A DNA stretch of 64,000 bases. Source: Acetivibrio straminisolvens JCM 21531. GTDB taxonomy: Bacteria > Bacillota > Clostridia > Acetivibrionales > Acetivibrionaceae. Where the stretch lies: NCBI RefSeq assembly GCF_000521465.1, contig NZ_BAVR01000009.1, positions 23,407-87,406 on the forward strand, in the 5' to 3' direction. Position numbers and translations under genes: made by a program. The notes beneath the pieces were generated by a model that searched no databases, was not told the DNA's origin, and saw only the letters and a program-made list of their open reading frames with translations. This document shows, piece by piece, positions 20,085 through 30,199 of this stretch (position 1 is the first letter of the stretch; each line of letters begins with the position of its first letter).

Positions 20085-20893
20085 TTGACGTCAAATAAGA
20101 TTCGGGTTGTAATCGCAGATGATAATAGGGAGTTTGGTGATATTTTATATGAATACCTCAATAATCAGGAAGATATTGAAGTAGTCGGCGTAGCAGAGAC
20201 GGTATCGAAGCTTATGATCTTATAGTTGAAAAACTTCCTGACATTGCGATACTTGATATCATTATGCCCCATTTAGACGGATTGGGAGTTTTGGAAAAAA
20301 TAGGGGCAACTGCAATCAGTAAGAGACCGCTGTTTATTATTCTTTCCGCGGTAGGCCAGGACAAGATAACACAAAGAGCACTGGCACTGGGAGCGGAATA
20401 CTATGTTGTAAAACCTTTTGATATGGAAGTTTTGATTTCAAGAATAAGGCAACTGAAGAATGTAGGCCAATCCAATGTTATAAGGCAGGAGAATATCGCA
20501 AGCGAAATCAAAGCATCCTATCACCTGCCACAGCCAAAGAATCTTGAAGCTGAAGTAACGAATATTATGCATGAAATAGGCGTGCCGGCACATATAAAAG
20601 GTTATCAGTATCTAAGGGATGCCATCATAATGGTTGTCAAGGACCTTGACGTGATAAATTCAATTACAAAGCAGTTATATCCTTCGATAGCAAAGGAATA
20701 CAATACGACGCCCAGCAGGGTTGAAAGGGCAATAAGGCATGCAATCGAAGTTGCATGGAGCAGAGGACAGATTGATACAATAGATTCCCTGTTTGGCTAT
20801 ACGATAAATATCGGAAAGGGTAAGCCCACAAACTCCGAATTTATAGCTATGGTAGCCGATAAGCTGAGATTGGAAATGAAGATGGCGACATAA
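20085..20893 (+). CDS. spo0A: Sporulation master regulator Spo0A (one frame break)
   Basis: TTG 20085 follows AAGGGGGAG (20070s). Residues 1-125 form a receiver domain with acidic pocket ADDN and phosphoacceptor in AILDIIMP (D58). A linker is followed by the Spo0A C-terminal DNA-binding domain (about 150-268) with the characteristic [21 protein letters not shown] recognition helix, split here as [14 protein letters not shown] and HAIEVAW. One G is missing after 20198, in the Ala-Glu-Asp-Gly stretch, so a start-to-stop reading would wrongly begin at 20264. About 270 residues. In clostridia orphan kinases phosphorylate Spo0A directly. The promoter carries its own box. Confidence 0.95.
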
Positions 20894-20917
20894 AAAACAT
20901 GGAATAGGCATGGGGCG

Positions 20918-20954
20918 GTAATAAATTTTAAGACAAAATCTTAGAATTTATTAC
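20918..20954. terminator. Bidirectional terminator between spo0A and the metallo-hydrolase gene
   Basis: GTAATAAATTTTAAGA (20918-20933) pairs with TCTTAGAATTTATTAC (20939-20954) around a 5-base CAAAA loop with one mismatch. It lies between convergent stops. Confidence 0.7.
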
Positions 20955-20959
20955 TGCTT

Positions 20960-21664
20960 TTATTTTACTGCTTCCACTACATTAAAGCCAAGCTCTAATG
21001 CCTCGTCCCTGTTGAATTCCGGGTCAATATGCATGCAATACACTTTATGCCTAAGCTCCGGCTTTATCAGTTTTGCAAGTCTCCCGAGGTAAAAATGGGG
21101 ATTTTCGCTGTAGTCGATTCCGCAGGTATCTTGATACAAGAAATCAATACTGCCTTTTTCCAGACCTTCCAGCACAAAATTGCTGATGGAATTGGAATCT
21201 CCGCTGTAATATAATGTAGAGCCGTCCAATTTAAAGAGTACTCCATAGGATGGAATTGAATCCACATGGGAACATTTCCTAAAAGAAACTTCCATATTAA
21301 AATCATTATTTTTAATTACTGTATCCACAGAGCTCAGAACTTCATAGAAATTGGTTCTTACACCCATGCTGCCCAAAATCACGTCTATAAGATTCTTATC
21401 GGGAAAAAGAATTTTTGGTCTCAAATTTTTGATATAGTAAGAATAAAAAACCAATTCACCGAGGCTTCCTATATGATCGGGGTGAGTATGGGTTATAATG
21501 ATATACAGTTCCGAAACGTCGTCTATAAGATTTAGGCTGCGGAGCCTACCGAATACGGTACTGCCGCAGTCGAACAAAATAAAATATTTCTCTTTTTTTA
21601 TATATGCACTGTTATTGCCCAATTGGGTGTTAAAAGCACTGCCAATACCAAGAAAATTTATCAT
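20960..21664 (-). CDS. Metallo-beta-lactamase fold hydrolase (RNase Z-like)
   Basis: The 234-residue frame is intact. The signature THTHPDH at 58-64 gives metal ligands H59, H61, D63 and H64. GIGSAFNTQLGNNSAY near the start and YYSGDSNSISNF resemble RNase Z and related MBL-fold phosphodiesterases, with a likely metal-bridging Asp in SGDS. There is no signal peptide, so it is cytosolic. It is convergent with spo0A and divergent from the chemotaxis operon, so it seems to form its own unit. The substrate cannot be deduced; tRNA 3'-processing is possible but the length is shorter than typical RNase Z (about 300). Confidence 0.82.
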   Translation of the reverse strand: MINFLGIGSAFNTQLGNNSAYIKKEKYFILFDCGSTVFGRLRSLNLIDDVSELYIIITHTHPDHIGSLGELVFYSYYIKNLRPKILFPDKNLIDVILGSMGVRTNFYEVLSSVDTVIKNNDFNMEVSFRKCSHVDSIPSYGVLFKLDGSTLYYSGDSNSISNFVLEGLEKGSIDFLYQDTCGIDYSENPHFYLGRLAKLIKPELRHKVYCMHIDPEFNRDEALELGFNVVEAVK

Positions 21665-21966
21665 TCATCCAACCTCGACTCAGCTTAAGTATTTAAAAAA
21701 ATAAAAATTAACTGTTAATAATAGTATAATAGAATTCGATATAAACATCAAACACATATTTTTTTACTTGATTTTGTGGAAAAATAATGCAATAATATTT
21801 ATACAATGTATTTTATGGTTTTTTAATACATATCTTGACTTGATCATCATATAAGGAAACACCAATCTTTGATTAATCTAAAGTTCCAAGATGCTAGGGG
21901 AAGTAACAAACTCTAATCCATGGTATTGTGTATGCAACAAACTAAAAAACGTGGGAGTGTGAAGAA
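21665..21966. other. Divergent intergenic region upstream of the chemotaxis operon
   Basis: About 300 AT-rich bases. A TATAAT lies at 21725-21730 and TTGACT at 21835-21840, but neither has a partner at correct spacing, and I see no sigma-D (TAAA-N15-GCCGATAT) site. The promoter of the che operon is not identified. Confidence 0.4.
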
Positions 21967-22320
21967 ATGAAGAGAATCTTAATAGTCGACGATGCTGGAT
22001 TTATGAGGGCATCACTCAAAATGATGCTGGAAAGACATGGACATGAGGTGGTTGGAGAAGCAGAAAACGGCCTGGTTGCTGTCACCAAGTATAAGGAAAT
22101 CAAGCCGGATATAGTTACGATGGATATAACTATGCCTGTATGTGACGGGATAAAGGCGGTCAAAATGATTAAAGAGTTTGACCCCGATGCAAAAGTTATA
22201 ATGATTTCCTCAATGGGCCAGGAGTGTTTTGTAAAGGATGCAATTTTAGCAGGCGCAAAAGGATTCATTGTAAAGCCATTCAAAGAAGATTATGTTATAC
22301 AAGCCATTGAAAAATTGTAA
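21967..22320 (+). CDS. cheY: Chemotaxis response regulator CheY
   Basis: A single 117-residue receiver domain, intact. It begins KRILIVDDAGFMR; phosphoacceptor D53 is in IVTMDITMP, the conserved Thr/Ser follows in VIMISSMGQ, and the Lys is in GFIVKPF. When phosphorylated by CheA it binds the flagellar switch. The position directly before cheA supports CheY over an unrelated receiver. A GGGAGTG site precedes the ATG. First gene of the cheY-cheA-cheW-cheR-cheB run, which is all on one strand with short gaps. Confidence 0.9.
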   Translation: MKRILIVDDAGFMRASLKMMLERHGHEVVGEAENGLVAVTKYKEIKPDIVTMDITMPVCDGIKAVKMIKEFDPDAKVIMISSMGQECFVKDAILAGAKGFIVKPFKEDYVIQAIEKL

Positions 22321-22364
22321 TAGCTGGGAAGTAGCAATAAATACACACACGGAGGTGGTAGAAG

Positions 22365-24504
22365 TTGGCTGATAACGTTAGTCGTGAGCCTATGCTGGAT
22401 ATGTTTATATTTGAAACACTCCAGTTATTGGATCAATTAGAGCAATCCCTAATTAGCAGTGAAAAGGAAAGCGGTTTTGAATCTTCGATAGATGAGATTT
22501 TCAGAATCATGCACACAATAAAGGGCTCAGCAGCTATGATGCTCTTTGATGATATATCAAAACTTGCCCATTCTATTGAAGACTTGTTTTTTTATCTGCG
22601 TGAGGAAAAGCCCGAAAATATTAATTCGACAGAAATTACAGATATTGTGCTAAACGGAGTTGACTTTATTAAGAACGAGACTGCCAAGATTGAAAACGGG
22701 CAGAAACCCGATGGTGATGCCACTGACCTTATAAAAGAAATAAGGGACTACTTAAGCAATTTGAAAAGTGTGAACAGTGGCGACAGCAATTCCACTGATT
22801 CTGAATCATCTGGTACTTTGGAGGTTGAGAAAGATCAGAAGTACTATATCAGCTCAAATAGATCGGTATCGACCCCAAAGAGTCATAAATACGAGGCTGT
22901 TCTTAAATTTGAGGATCAGTGCGGCATGGAAAACATCAGGCATTTTCTGTAATTCACGATTTAAAGGAAATAGCCGATGTAAATTATTTCTATCCTGAGG
23001 ATGTTATTGAGGGCGGCGGAGACAGTGAGATCATTCAAAAGGAAGGCTTTAGGGTAGTATTCAGTACTGATTTGGGACTTGACGAGGTAAAAGAAAGGTT
23101 ATCCCATACCCTGCTTCTTAAGAGTCTTGATGTATATGTAATAAATGAAGATCTTGAAGATGTAATAGGAGATATGGAAGGTACTGGGGAAGACGAACCG
23201 AAAGAAGAGAATAGACAGTCCCGAAAAGATATTGTTTTGAACGATACTTTGCAAGCTTCCGAGCAAAACGGGAATTCTTCCGACAGGCAGCCTTTACAAG
23301 AGAAAAAAGCAAGTCCGTCGGGTGAGAATGTTGCAGCTTCAAGCAAGCAAAGTGTTATAAGTGTCAACATAGCAAAACTTGACAAGCTAATGGATCTGGT
23401 TGGGGAAATAGTTATTTCCGAAGCATGGTAACGCAGAATCCCGACCTTGAAGGACTTCAACTCGACAATTTTCACAAGGCCGCAAGACAGCTCAACAAGT
23501 TGACAAATGAACTGCAGGATGTGGTGATGTCAATCCGTATGGTTCCTCTATCAATGACTTTCCAAAAGATGAACAGGATAGTCAGGGATATGGGCAAAAA
23601 ATTGAATAAGTCAATAGAGCTGGAGATAATAGGAGAGGAAACCGAAGTTGACAAAAATATTATTGAACGGATATCCGACCCGCTTATTCACCTTATAAGA
23701 AATGCTGTAGACCACGGACTTGAAGATGCGGAGGAAAGAGTGGCAAAGGGAAAACCTCCGGCAGGAAAGATTACTCTTGAAGCTAAAAATGCGGGAGGAG
23801 ATGTATGGATATTCGTAAAGGATGACGGAAGAGGACTCAACCGGGAAAAAATACTTAAAAAAGCGAGAGTGGCAGGTCTTATACACAAGCCTGAAAACGA
23901 GCTTACGGATAAAGAAATATATTCATTTATTTTCACGCCGGGTTTCTCTACAAAGGATAATGTCACTGAATTCTCCGGGCGCGGTGTGGGAATGGATATC
24001 GTAAGCAACAACATTTCCATGGTGGGCGGAACGATTTTTGTTGACAGTGTACCGGATAACGGAACGATAATCTCTATAAAATTGCCTTTGACCTTGGCAA
24101 TTATCAACGGTATGAGTATTAAAGTCGGAAAATCCAGATATACAATACCGACTATATCAATCAAGGAATCCTTTAAAGTAAAAAATGAAGCAATCATCAC
24201 AGACTCCGAAGGAAATGAAATGATTATGGTAAGAGGTGAAGTTTATCCTATAGTAAGACTTCACAGGTTCTACAAAATCGATACCGCAGTTACGGATATA
24301 AATGACGGAATAATTGTTATGGTTGAAAATGACTCCAAAGTAATATGCATATTTGCGGATGAGCTTTTGGGCGAACAACAGGTAGTAGTCAAGGCACTGC
24401 CCAAGTATATTAAGAAGGTAAAGGGCATAGGAGGCTGTACGCTTTTAGGTGACGGAAGCATAAGTCTAATATTGGATATTGCTGGATTAGTAGATATAAA
24501 TTAG
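22365..24504 (+). CDS. cheA: Chemotaxis histidine kinase CheA (two frame breaks)
   Basis: TTG 22365 is 6 bases after GGAGGTGG. Order: P1 Hpt with the phosphorylated His in RIMHTIKGSAAMM (H50); P2-like region about 185-260 and linker; P3 dimerisation (DKLMDLVGEIVI); P4 ATPase with N-box LIRNAVDHGLED and G-box GRGVGMDIVSN; P5 CheW-like domain at the C-terminus (LPLTLAIINGMSIKVG). CheA autophosphorylates under receptor control and passes phosphate to CheY and CheB. One G is missing at 22939-22940 and one A at 23421-23422; both are in short homopolymers, and the rejoined protein is about 713 residues. Cytosolic, at receptor arrays. Confidence 0.94.
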
Positions 24505-24518
24505 GAGGGTTTTTAATT

Positions 24519-25010
24519 ATGAGTGAAGCATTGGAAAATGTTTTAGAATACGAAGAAGATACTCAAAAAGGCAAATACCTCACGTTTCTTATCGGAAAAG
24601 AGGTATACGGCATAGAGATTAAGTACGTTACCGAGATAATCGGCATACAGCAGATAACTGAAGTTCCCGAGTTGCCGGAATATATCAAAGGAATAATAAA
24701 CTTAAGAGGTAAGATTATACCTGTTTTGGATGTAAGGCTTAGATTTAAAAAAGAGCCAATGGAGTACAATGACAGGACATGCATTGTGGTTGTTGATATT
24801 AATGATGTTTCTGTTGGGCTTATTGTGGATAGTGTTGCAGAAGTAATATCCATTCCGGAAGAGAATATAGTACCTCCTCCGGAAGCGAATACCGGTTTTA
24901 GCAACCGTTACATTAAGGAAATCGGCAAGGTCGGAGATGAAGTTAAGCTGCTGCTTGACTGCAATAAGCTGTTGAACGATGAAGAGTGTGAAAATTTACT
25001 CAACATTTAA
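24519..25010 (+). CDS. cheW: Chemotaxis adaptor CheW
   Basis: A single CheW domain of 163 residues, intact. Family features are KYLTFLIGKEVYGIEI, the PELPEYIKGIINLRGKIIPV segment and GLIVDSVAEVISI. CheW couples chemoreceptors to CheA. An AGGAGGG site sits before ATG 24519, 14 bases after the cheA stop, so the two are very probably cotranscribed and translated in fixed ratio. An acidic N-terminal extension of about 18 residues precedes the domain. Confidence 0.93.
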   Translation: MSEALENVLEYEEDTQKGKYLTFLIGKEVYGIEIKYVTEIIGIQQITEVPELPEYIKGIINLRGKIIPVLDVRLRFKKEPMEYNDRTCIVVVDINDVSVGLIVDSVAEVISIPEENIVPPPEANTGFSNRYIKEIGKVGDEVKLLLDCNKLLNDEECENLLNI

Positions 25011-25035
25011 AAAATATGTTTGATTGGTGAGATTG

Positions 25036-25854
25036 ATGTTGAACATTACCAAAAAAGAGTTTGACAAGCTTGCAGCATATGTTAAAAGCAACTATGGTAT
25101 AAACTTAACGGAAAAGAAAAAGACATTAGTTGTGGGAAGGCTCCATAATATTCTGCAACAGATGAATTTCAAAAGTTTTTCGGATTACTATGATTATGTG
25201 ATATCCGATACAACCGGCGAAGCACTGACAACCCTTATAAACAAGATAACCACAAATCATACTTTCTTTATGAGGGAGCCAGATCACTTTGAGTTTTTTG
25301 CTTCAACTGTTTTACCGTACCTTACTGCAACGATAAAAGGCTCCATGGATCTTAGAATATGGAGCGCAGGCTGTTCAAGCGGTGAGGAACCCTATACTCT
25401 GGCGATGATAATCGCAGACTTTTTCGGTGCGCAAAAAGCGTTCTGGGACACGAGAATTTTGGCAACAGATATCTCAATGAATGTGATCCAAAAAGCCAAA
25501 CGGGGCATTTATTCAAGTGAACGTATTGAAGGGGTTCCCGATTCATGGAGAAGAAAGTATTTTAGAAAGATTGATGAGAGTAACTGGGCTGTGGCGGACA
25601 GTATTCGAAATGAGGTTATATTCAGGATTTTCAATCTTATGAATACTGCCTTTCCCTTCAAAAAAAAGTTTCATGTTATATTTTGCAGAAATGTAATGAT
25701 ATATTTTGATCAACAGACAAAAATGGAACTGGTAAACAGGTTCTACGAATTTACTGAGCCGGGAGGATATTTGTTTATTGGACATTCGGAGTCTTTAAAC
25801 CGCGAAGAAACCGGATACAAATATATAATGCCGGCAGTATACAGAAAGGAATAG
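25036..25854 (+). CDS. cheR: Chemoreceptor methyltransferase CheR
   Basis: ATG 25036 is preferred to TTG 25024 because GGTGA lies 5 bases before it. The 272-residue protein has the CheR N-terminal helical domain (1-75) and a SAM-dependent methyltransferase domain with IWSAGCSSGEEPYTLAM (SAM loop), ILATDISMNVIQKAKRG and HVIFCRNVMIYFD. It methylates glutamates on chemoreceptors to adapt signalling, opposed by CheB encoded next. Intact frame; gap to cheW is 25 bases. Confidence 0.93.
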   Translation: MLNITKKEFDKLAAYVKSNYGINLTEKKKTLVVGRLHNILQQMNFKSFSDYYDYVISDTTGEALTTLINKITTNHTFFMREPDHFEFFASTVLPYLTATIKGSMDLRIWSAGCSSGEEPYTLAMIIADFFGAQKAFWDTRILATDISMNVIQKAKRGIYSSERIEGVPDSWRRKYFRKIDESNWAVADSIRNEVIFRIFNLMNTAFPFKKKFHVIFCRNVMIYFDQQTKMELVNRFYEFTEPGGYLFIGHSESLNREETGYKYIMPAVYRKE

Positions 25855-25861
25855 ATAGAGC

Positions 25862-26902
25862 TTGAATACTATAAGAACCAGCATTAGAAAAAAAATCAGA
25901 GTCTTGGTAGTTGATGACTCTCTTTTGTTCAGGGAAAAAATTTCAAAGGGAATAGCACAAGATTCAGCAATTGAGGTAGTCGCAACGGCATCGGACCCTT
26001 ATGAGGCCAGAGACAAGATTATTGAGTTTAAACCGGATGTTATGACTCTGGATGTTGAAATGCCGAGAATGAACGGAATTGAGTTCTTAAGGCGGCTGAT
26101 GCCTCAATATCCTATTCCTGTTGTGGTGGTAAGTGCTGTAAGCAATAATGTATTTGATGCTCTAAATGCCGGTGCTGTGGATTTCGTAACAAAACCGGAT
26201 TTATCGAGCCAAAGAGGATTTGACTTTTTAATAAATGAATTGATTATAAAGATAAAAATTGCTTCAACGGCAAAAGTGGGGCACTGGAAAAGAGAATATG
26301 CCGATTCAAAAAACGTGGGAAGCATAAATACCAGAACCTCAAATAAAATCATTGCTATTGGTGCATCTACCGGAGGTACTGAAGCGATATTCAACCTTTT
26401 AAAATCATTTCCGAGGGATATACCGGGAACGGTTATTGTTCAGCATATGCCACCGGTATTTACCAGAATGTATGCGGAGAGGCTCAATAACTCGTGTCTT
26501 ATGGAAGTCAGAGAAGCTAAAAACGGAGACAGGGTTTGTCAGGGAACGGTATTGATTGCACCAGGGGATTATCATATGACACTTAAAAGAAGCGGAGCAG
26601 GTTATATAGTGGAGTGCACAAAAGGAGAAAAGGTCAGTGGACATTGTCCGTCGGTGGATGTGCTTTTTAATTCCGTTGCCCAGGTAGCCGGCAAAAATGC
26701 CATAGGGATAATACTTACAGGAATGGGCCGAGACGGTGCAAAAGGGCTTTTGGCTATGAGGCAAAAAGGAGCCCGAACGTTGGGACAGGATGAAAAATCC
26801 TGCGTTGTATACGGAATGCCGAAAGTTGCCTTTGAAATCGGTGCCGTTGAAAAGCAGGCATCTTTAGAAGCTATACCGCAATTGGTATATTCAATGCTGT
26901 AA
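25862..26902 (+). CDS. cheB: Chemoreceptor methylesterase/deamidase CheB
   Basis: TTG 25862, 7 bases after the cheR stop, starts a 346-residue protein. Receiver domain 12-120 (LVVDDSLLFRE, D64 in MTLDVEMPRMNG) is linked to the CheB methylesterase domain about 160-346. The catalytic triad is S169 (IGASTGG), H195 (VIVQHMPP) and D291 (GMGRDGAKGL). Phosphorylation by CheA releases inhibition of the esterase, which removes methyl groups from or deamidates receptors. Intact frame. Confidence 0.94.
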   Translation: MNTIRTSIRKKIRVLVVDDSLLFREKISKGIAQDSAIEVVATASDPYEARDKIIEFKPDVMTLDVEMPRMNGIEFLRRLMPQYPIPVVVVSAVSNNVFDALNAGAVDFVTKPDLSSQRGFDFLINELIIKIKIASTAKVGHWKREYADSKNVGSINTRTSNKIIAIGASTGGTEAIFNLLKSFPRDIPGTVIVQHMPPVFTRMYAERLNNSCLMEVREAKNGDRVCQGTVLIAPGDYHMTLKRSGAGYIVECTKGEKVSGHCPSVDVLFNSVAQVAGKNAIGIILTGMGRDGAKGLLAMRQKGARTLGQDEKSCVVYGMPKVAFEIGAVEKQASLEAIPQLVYSML

Positions 26903-26953
26903 AAAGCTACAGGCGTATACCGATTAACAAGATAAAAACGAGGTGGGGACGAT

Positions 26954-29614
26954 TTGAATGAGGACCTCGAAGTACTGGTAGCAGGAGATGACATAGAGCA
27001 TATAGCAACCATAGAAAATATACTTTCGGATATGGGGTACAAGTATTTCATTAGAAATGTCAGGACACTTAGTGAATTCAAATATAATTTGATGAAGAAT
27101 ACCTTTCACATCGTGTTTTTTGACTATTGTTCGGATATTTCTTTTACCGATGCGATTGAGCCGCTTAAAGGACTTAAAGAAGAAGCTCCGGTTGTTGTGC
27201 TTTTGGAAGACGGTGACAATGGACAAGGTCTTGAAATGATAAAATTAGGAGCTTACGATTATTGCGAAAAGAAAGATATTGTAAGGCTGAAATCCATTAT
27301 ATTTAAAAAATGCCGGGATCTCGAGCAAAAAAGAGAGCAGAAAAGATTTGAAAAGGAGTTAGTCGAGGAAAACGAAAAACTGGTAGTAACTTTGGAGAGT
27401 ATAGGAGACGGGGTAATTGTTACCGATGAAAAGGGATGTGTAATTATGATGAACAAAGCAGCTCAAGAGCTGACAGGCTATTTGACTTGCTGCTCAATAG
27501 GAAAACCGCTCTCTGAAGTTTTTGTGATAATAAACGGCTTGAGCAATGAGCCTGAGCCGAGTCCCTATGAAAGGGTATTGACGGAGCGCAAATCCGTAGG
27601 GCTTAGAAAAGATACCGTGTTGGTGTCAAAAGACGGGACTTTAAGATATGTTTCGGCAAGCACTGCCCCCATAAAAAACTCTGACCAAAAAATAATGGGT
27701 GTGGTTGTGGTTTTCAGGGATATAACAAGAATTAAAAAGGCGGAAGAAAAACTTCAGAAGCTGTCCCAGGCGGTCGAACAAAGTCCCGGTATTATTGTAA
27801 TATCAGATACCAATGGAAATATTGAATATGTAAATCCCCAGTTCACTCAGGTGACTGGTTACAGCATTGATGAAGTAATTGGAAAAAGCCTTTTCTTCAT
27901 GGAGATGCAGGAAGACAACAAAGAAAAATACAGTGAAATGATTGAGGCAATGGCTTCAGGTAAAGAATGGAGGGGAGAAATCAGGCATAAATCAAAAAAC
28001 AATGTGGTATTTTGGGAATATGTATGCTATTCTCCCATAATAAACTCAGAGGGGGTCATAACCAATTATCTGAGAGTTTCAGAAGACATTACCGAAAGAA
28101 AGTTAATGTCGGAAAATCTTTTTAGGGCAAAGGAGGCAGCTGAGGCTGCAAACCGGGCAAAGAGCGAATTTCTTGCAAATATGAGTCATGAAATTAGAAC
28201 TCCTTTAAATGGAATAATCGGAATGACCAATCTTACTTTACAGACGGAATTGACCGAAGATCAGAGGGAAAATCTCAATATTATAAACTCGTGCGCAGAA
28301 CTTTTACTCAGGGTTATAAACGATATTCTGGACTATTCGAAGATAGAAGCCGGAAAAATGATTTTGGAAAATGTCAAGTTTGACTTTTTGAACCTTTTGG
28401 AAAAGACATACAAATCCCATGTTGTACATGCAGATGAAAAAGGGCTGAGACTTAGCTATACTGTACAAAAAGGCATACCGAGAATTCTGGTGGGGGATCC
28501 CGGACGGCTTCAGCAGGTTTTAAACAACCTTATTTCCAATGCCATAAAATTTACTGATGTTGGCGAGGTAAAGATAACTGCGGATATTGTTGAAATAAGA
28601 GATGATTCAGTGAAGTTAAAATTCAGCGTGTCGGACACGGGAATAGGCATAGACAGGGAAAAAATCGGCTTGCTGTTTAAAAGCTTCAGCCAGGTCGACA
28701 GTTCCATTACCAGAAGGTATGGAGGCACAGGTCTTGGACTTGCGATTTCAAGGCAGCTTGTGGAGATGATGGGGGGTGAAATCTGGGTCCAGAGCAAAAA
28801 GGAAAAAGGAAGCACTTTCTATTTTACGGCAAGTTTTAAGAGGAAGGATAAAGATGGCGTTAGGGCAGAATGTTTTTCAAACGTGAGAGGGAAATTGCCC
28901 GGTCGAAGTCTTAGAATACTGCTTGCCGAGGATGACAAGGTCAATCAGCAGGTTATAGCCGGTATGCTGAAAAATGAACAGTATTCTCTCGTAATTGCTG
29001 AGAATGGTTTTGAGGCAATTAAGCTATTCGAGGAGAATGAGTTTGACCTTATACTGATGGATATTCAGATGCCTAAGCTAGATGGTATTGAGGCGACGAA
29101 GAGAATAAGAAAGATGGAGGAAGGAACCTTCAGGCACATTCCCATTATTGCAGTTACTGCATATGCTTTTCAGAATGAGAGGGAAAAGTTTTTAGAAGCG
29201 GGAATGGATGATTATATTTCCAAGCCCTTTTCCTTTGACGACATTTATGCAGCAATAAACAGGGCGTTGTACCGAGATGAGCAACCCAGTGATAAAATGC
29301 AGGAAAGAAAAGAAGATGATGGGGTAAATTTGGAACCGGGTAAAAAAATCGATGAGTCTTTATCTGTAAATGAAACCGGGCCGGATATTAGCTTGGAAGA
29401 AATAATGAAAAGACTGAATCTTTCCGTATTGAATGAAAACTTAGCGGCAATTGACAAAAGTGCTCTTATAGTAAAAGAGTTTGCACAGAGCAAGGGATAT
29501 GACAAAGTAAAAAGTCTTGCTTTTAAGATACAGCTTTTAGCAAGGAAAAATCAGCTGCAGGATGTTAAAAAGCTTTATGAGGAGCTAAAGCGGGAGGTCA
29601 AAGAACTTCATTAA
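26954..29614 (+). CDS. Hybrid histidine kinase: receiver-like - PAS - PAS - HisKA - HATPase - REC - tail
   Basis: TTG 26954 follows AGGTGGGG. The 886-residue protein has no membrane segment. Order: receiver-like domain about 5-120 (VAGDD, FFDYCSD); PAS about 140-265; PAS about 275-395; HisKA with FLANMSHEIRTPLNGIIGM; HATPase with NLISNAIKFTD and GTGLGLAIS; receiver about 650-770 with RILLAEDD and LILMDIQMPKLDG; an 85-residue helical tail that resembles an Hpt domain without the histidine. It follows cheB by 51 bases and probably belongs to the operon, so it may feed redox or ligand information from PAS domains into chemotaxis or into the next receiver. That link is inferred. Confidence 0.87.
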   Translation: MNEDLEVLVAGDDIEHIATIENILSDMGYKYFIRNVRTLSEFKYNLMKNTFHIVFFDYCSDISFTDAIEPLKGLKEEAPVVVLLEDGDNGQGLEMIKLGAYDYCEKKDIVRLKSIIFKKCRDLEQKREQKRFEKELVEENEKLVVTLESIGDGVIVTDEKGCVIMMNKAAQELTGYLTCCSIGKPLSEVFVIINGLSNEPEPSPYERVLTERKSVGLRKDTVLVSKDGTLRYVSASTAPIKNSDQKIMGVVVVFRDITRIKKAEEKLQKLSQAVEQSPGIIVISDTNGNIEYVNPQFTQVTGYSIDEVIGKSLFFMEMQEDNKEKYSEMIEAMASGKEWRGEIRHKSKNNVVFWEYVCYSPIINSEGVITNYLRVSEDITERKLMSENLFRAKEAAEAANRAKSEFLANMSHEIRTPLNGIIGMTNLTLQTELTEDQRENLNIINSCAELLLRVINDILDYSKIEAGKMILENVKFDFLNLLEKTYKSHVVHADEKGLRLSYTVQKGIPRILVGDPGRLQQVLNNLISNAIKFTDVGEVKITADIVEIRDDSVKLKFSVSDTGIGIDREKIGLLFKSFSQVDSSITRRYGGTGLGLAISRQLVEMMGGEIWVQSKKEKGSTFYFTASFKRKDKDGVRAECFSNVRGKLPGRSLRILLAEDDKVNQQVIAGMLKNEQYSLVIAENGFEAIKLFEENEFDLILMDIQMPKLDGIEATKRIRKMEEGTFRHIPIIAVTAYAFQNEREKFLEAGMDDYISKPFSFDDIYAAINRALYRDEQPSDKMQERKEDDGVNLEPGKKIDESLSVNETGPDISLEEIMKRLNLSVLNENLAAIDKSALIVKEFAQSKGYDKVKSLAFKIQLLARKNQLQDVKKLYEELKREVKELH

Positions 29615-29660
29615 GAAAAATTAAACATATACAATAATATCTATGGAAAGGGGTTTTAAA

Positions 29661-30071
29661 ATGAGGATACTAATTGCAGAAGACGATTATGCAAGCAGGA
29701 AGTTTTTGTACAAGTTTCTTTCTTGCTATGGGGAATGCGACATTACTATAGACGGAATTGAAGCAGTCGACGCATTTATGATTGCTCTTGACGAAGGAAA
29801 ACCCTATGACTTGGTATGCCTCGATATCATGATGCCGAAGCTCGACGGAACAAAGGCTTTAAAGGCAATAAGAGATGTGGAAAAGCAAAAGGGAATTGAA
29901 GGAGACAATCGGGTGAAGGTCATAATGACAACAGCTTTAAACGATACAACCAATGTCTACACCGCCTTTGAATCGGGATGCGAAGCTTATGCGGCAAAGC
30001 CCATAGATACGGAGAAGTTTGCCGAAGTTTTGAAAAAAATAGGGTTAATCAGCAGCGTTGAAGTAAAATAG
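29661..30071 (+). CDS. Stand-alone receiver protein (CheY-like)
   Basis: ATG 29661 is used because AAAGGGG is 10 bases upstream; an in-frame ATG at 29643 lacks a site. About 136 residues forming one receiver domain: RILIAEDDYASRKFL, phosphoacceptor in LVCLDIMMPKLDG, conserved Thr in VIMTTALND, and Lys in AYAAKPID. The insert KQKGIEGDNRVKV is typical of receivers paired with hybrid kinases. It closes the operon 46 bases after the hybrid kinase and is a likely phosphate recipient of it. A terminator follows. Confidence 0.85.
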   Translation: MRILIAEDDYASRKFLYKFLSCYGECDITIDGIEAVDAFMIALDEGKPYDLVCLDIMMPKLDGTKALKAIRDVEKQKGIEGDNRVKVIMTTALNDTTNVYTAFESGCEAYAAKPIDTEKFAEVLKKIGLISSVEVK

Positions 30072-30091
30072 TACAAAAAAATAGCACTTGA

Positions 30092-30123
30092 AAGCAAAAG
30101 GGGCAGTAAGTCCCTTTTTGCTT
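30092..30123 (+). terminator. Terminator of the chemotaxis operon
   Basis: AAGCAAAAGGG (about 30093-30103) pairs with CCCTTTTTGCTT (30112-30123), ending in a T-rich tract. Confidence 0.75.
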
Positions 30124-30129
30124 GATTTG

Positions 30130-30187
30130 GCCTCTTGGAATGAAATGAAAGAGGCAAAAGCGAAGGGACTCGATGTCCCGAGCTTTT
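30130..30187 (+). repeat. Dispersed two-hairpin repeat, copy 4
   Basis: GCCTCTT/AAAGAGGC, then AAAAGC-GAA-GGGAC-TCGAT-GTCCC-GA-GCTTTT. It is identical over its full length to the reverse complement of 56912-56969. It begins 6 bases after the operon terminator. Confidence 0.88.
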
Positions 30188-30199
30188 AGTGCTTATTTT

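Noticed and set aside
29643..29660. Upstream ATG as the start of the lone receiver
   Set aside because: It contains the ribosome-binding site of the internal ATG at 29661 and has none itself.
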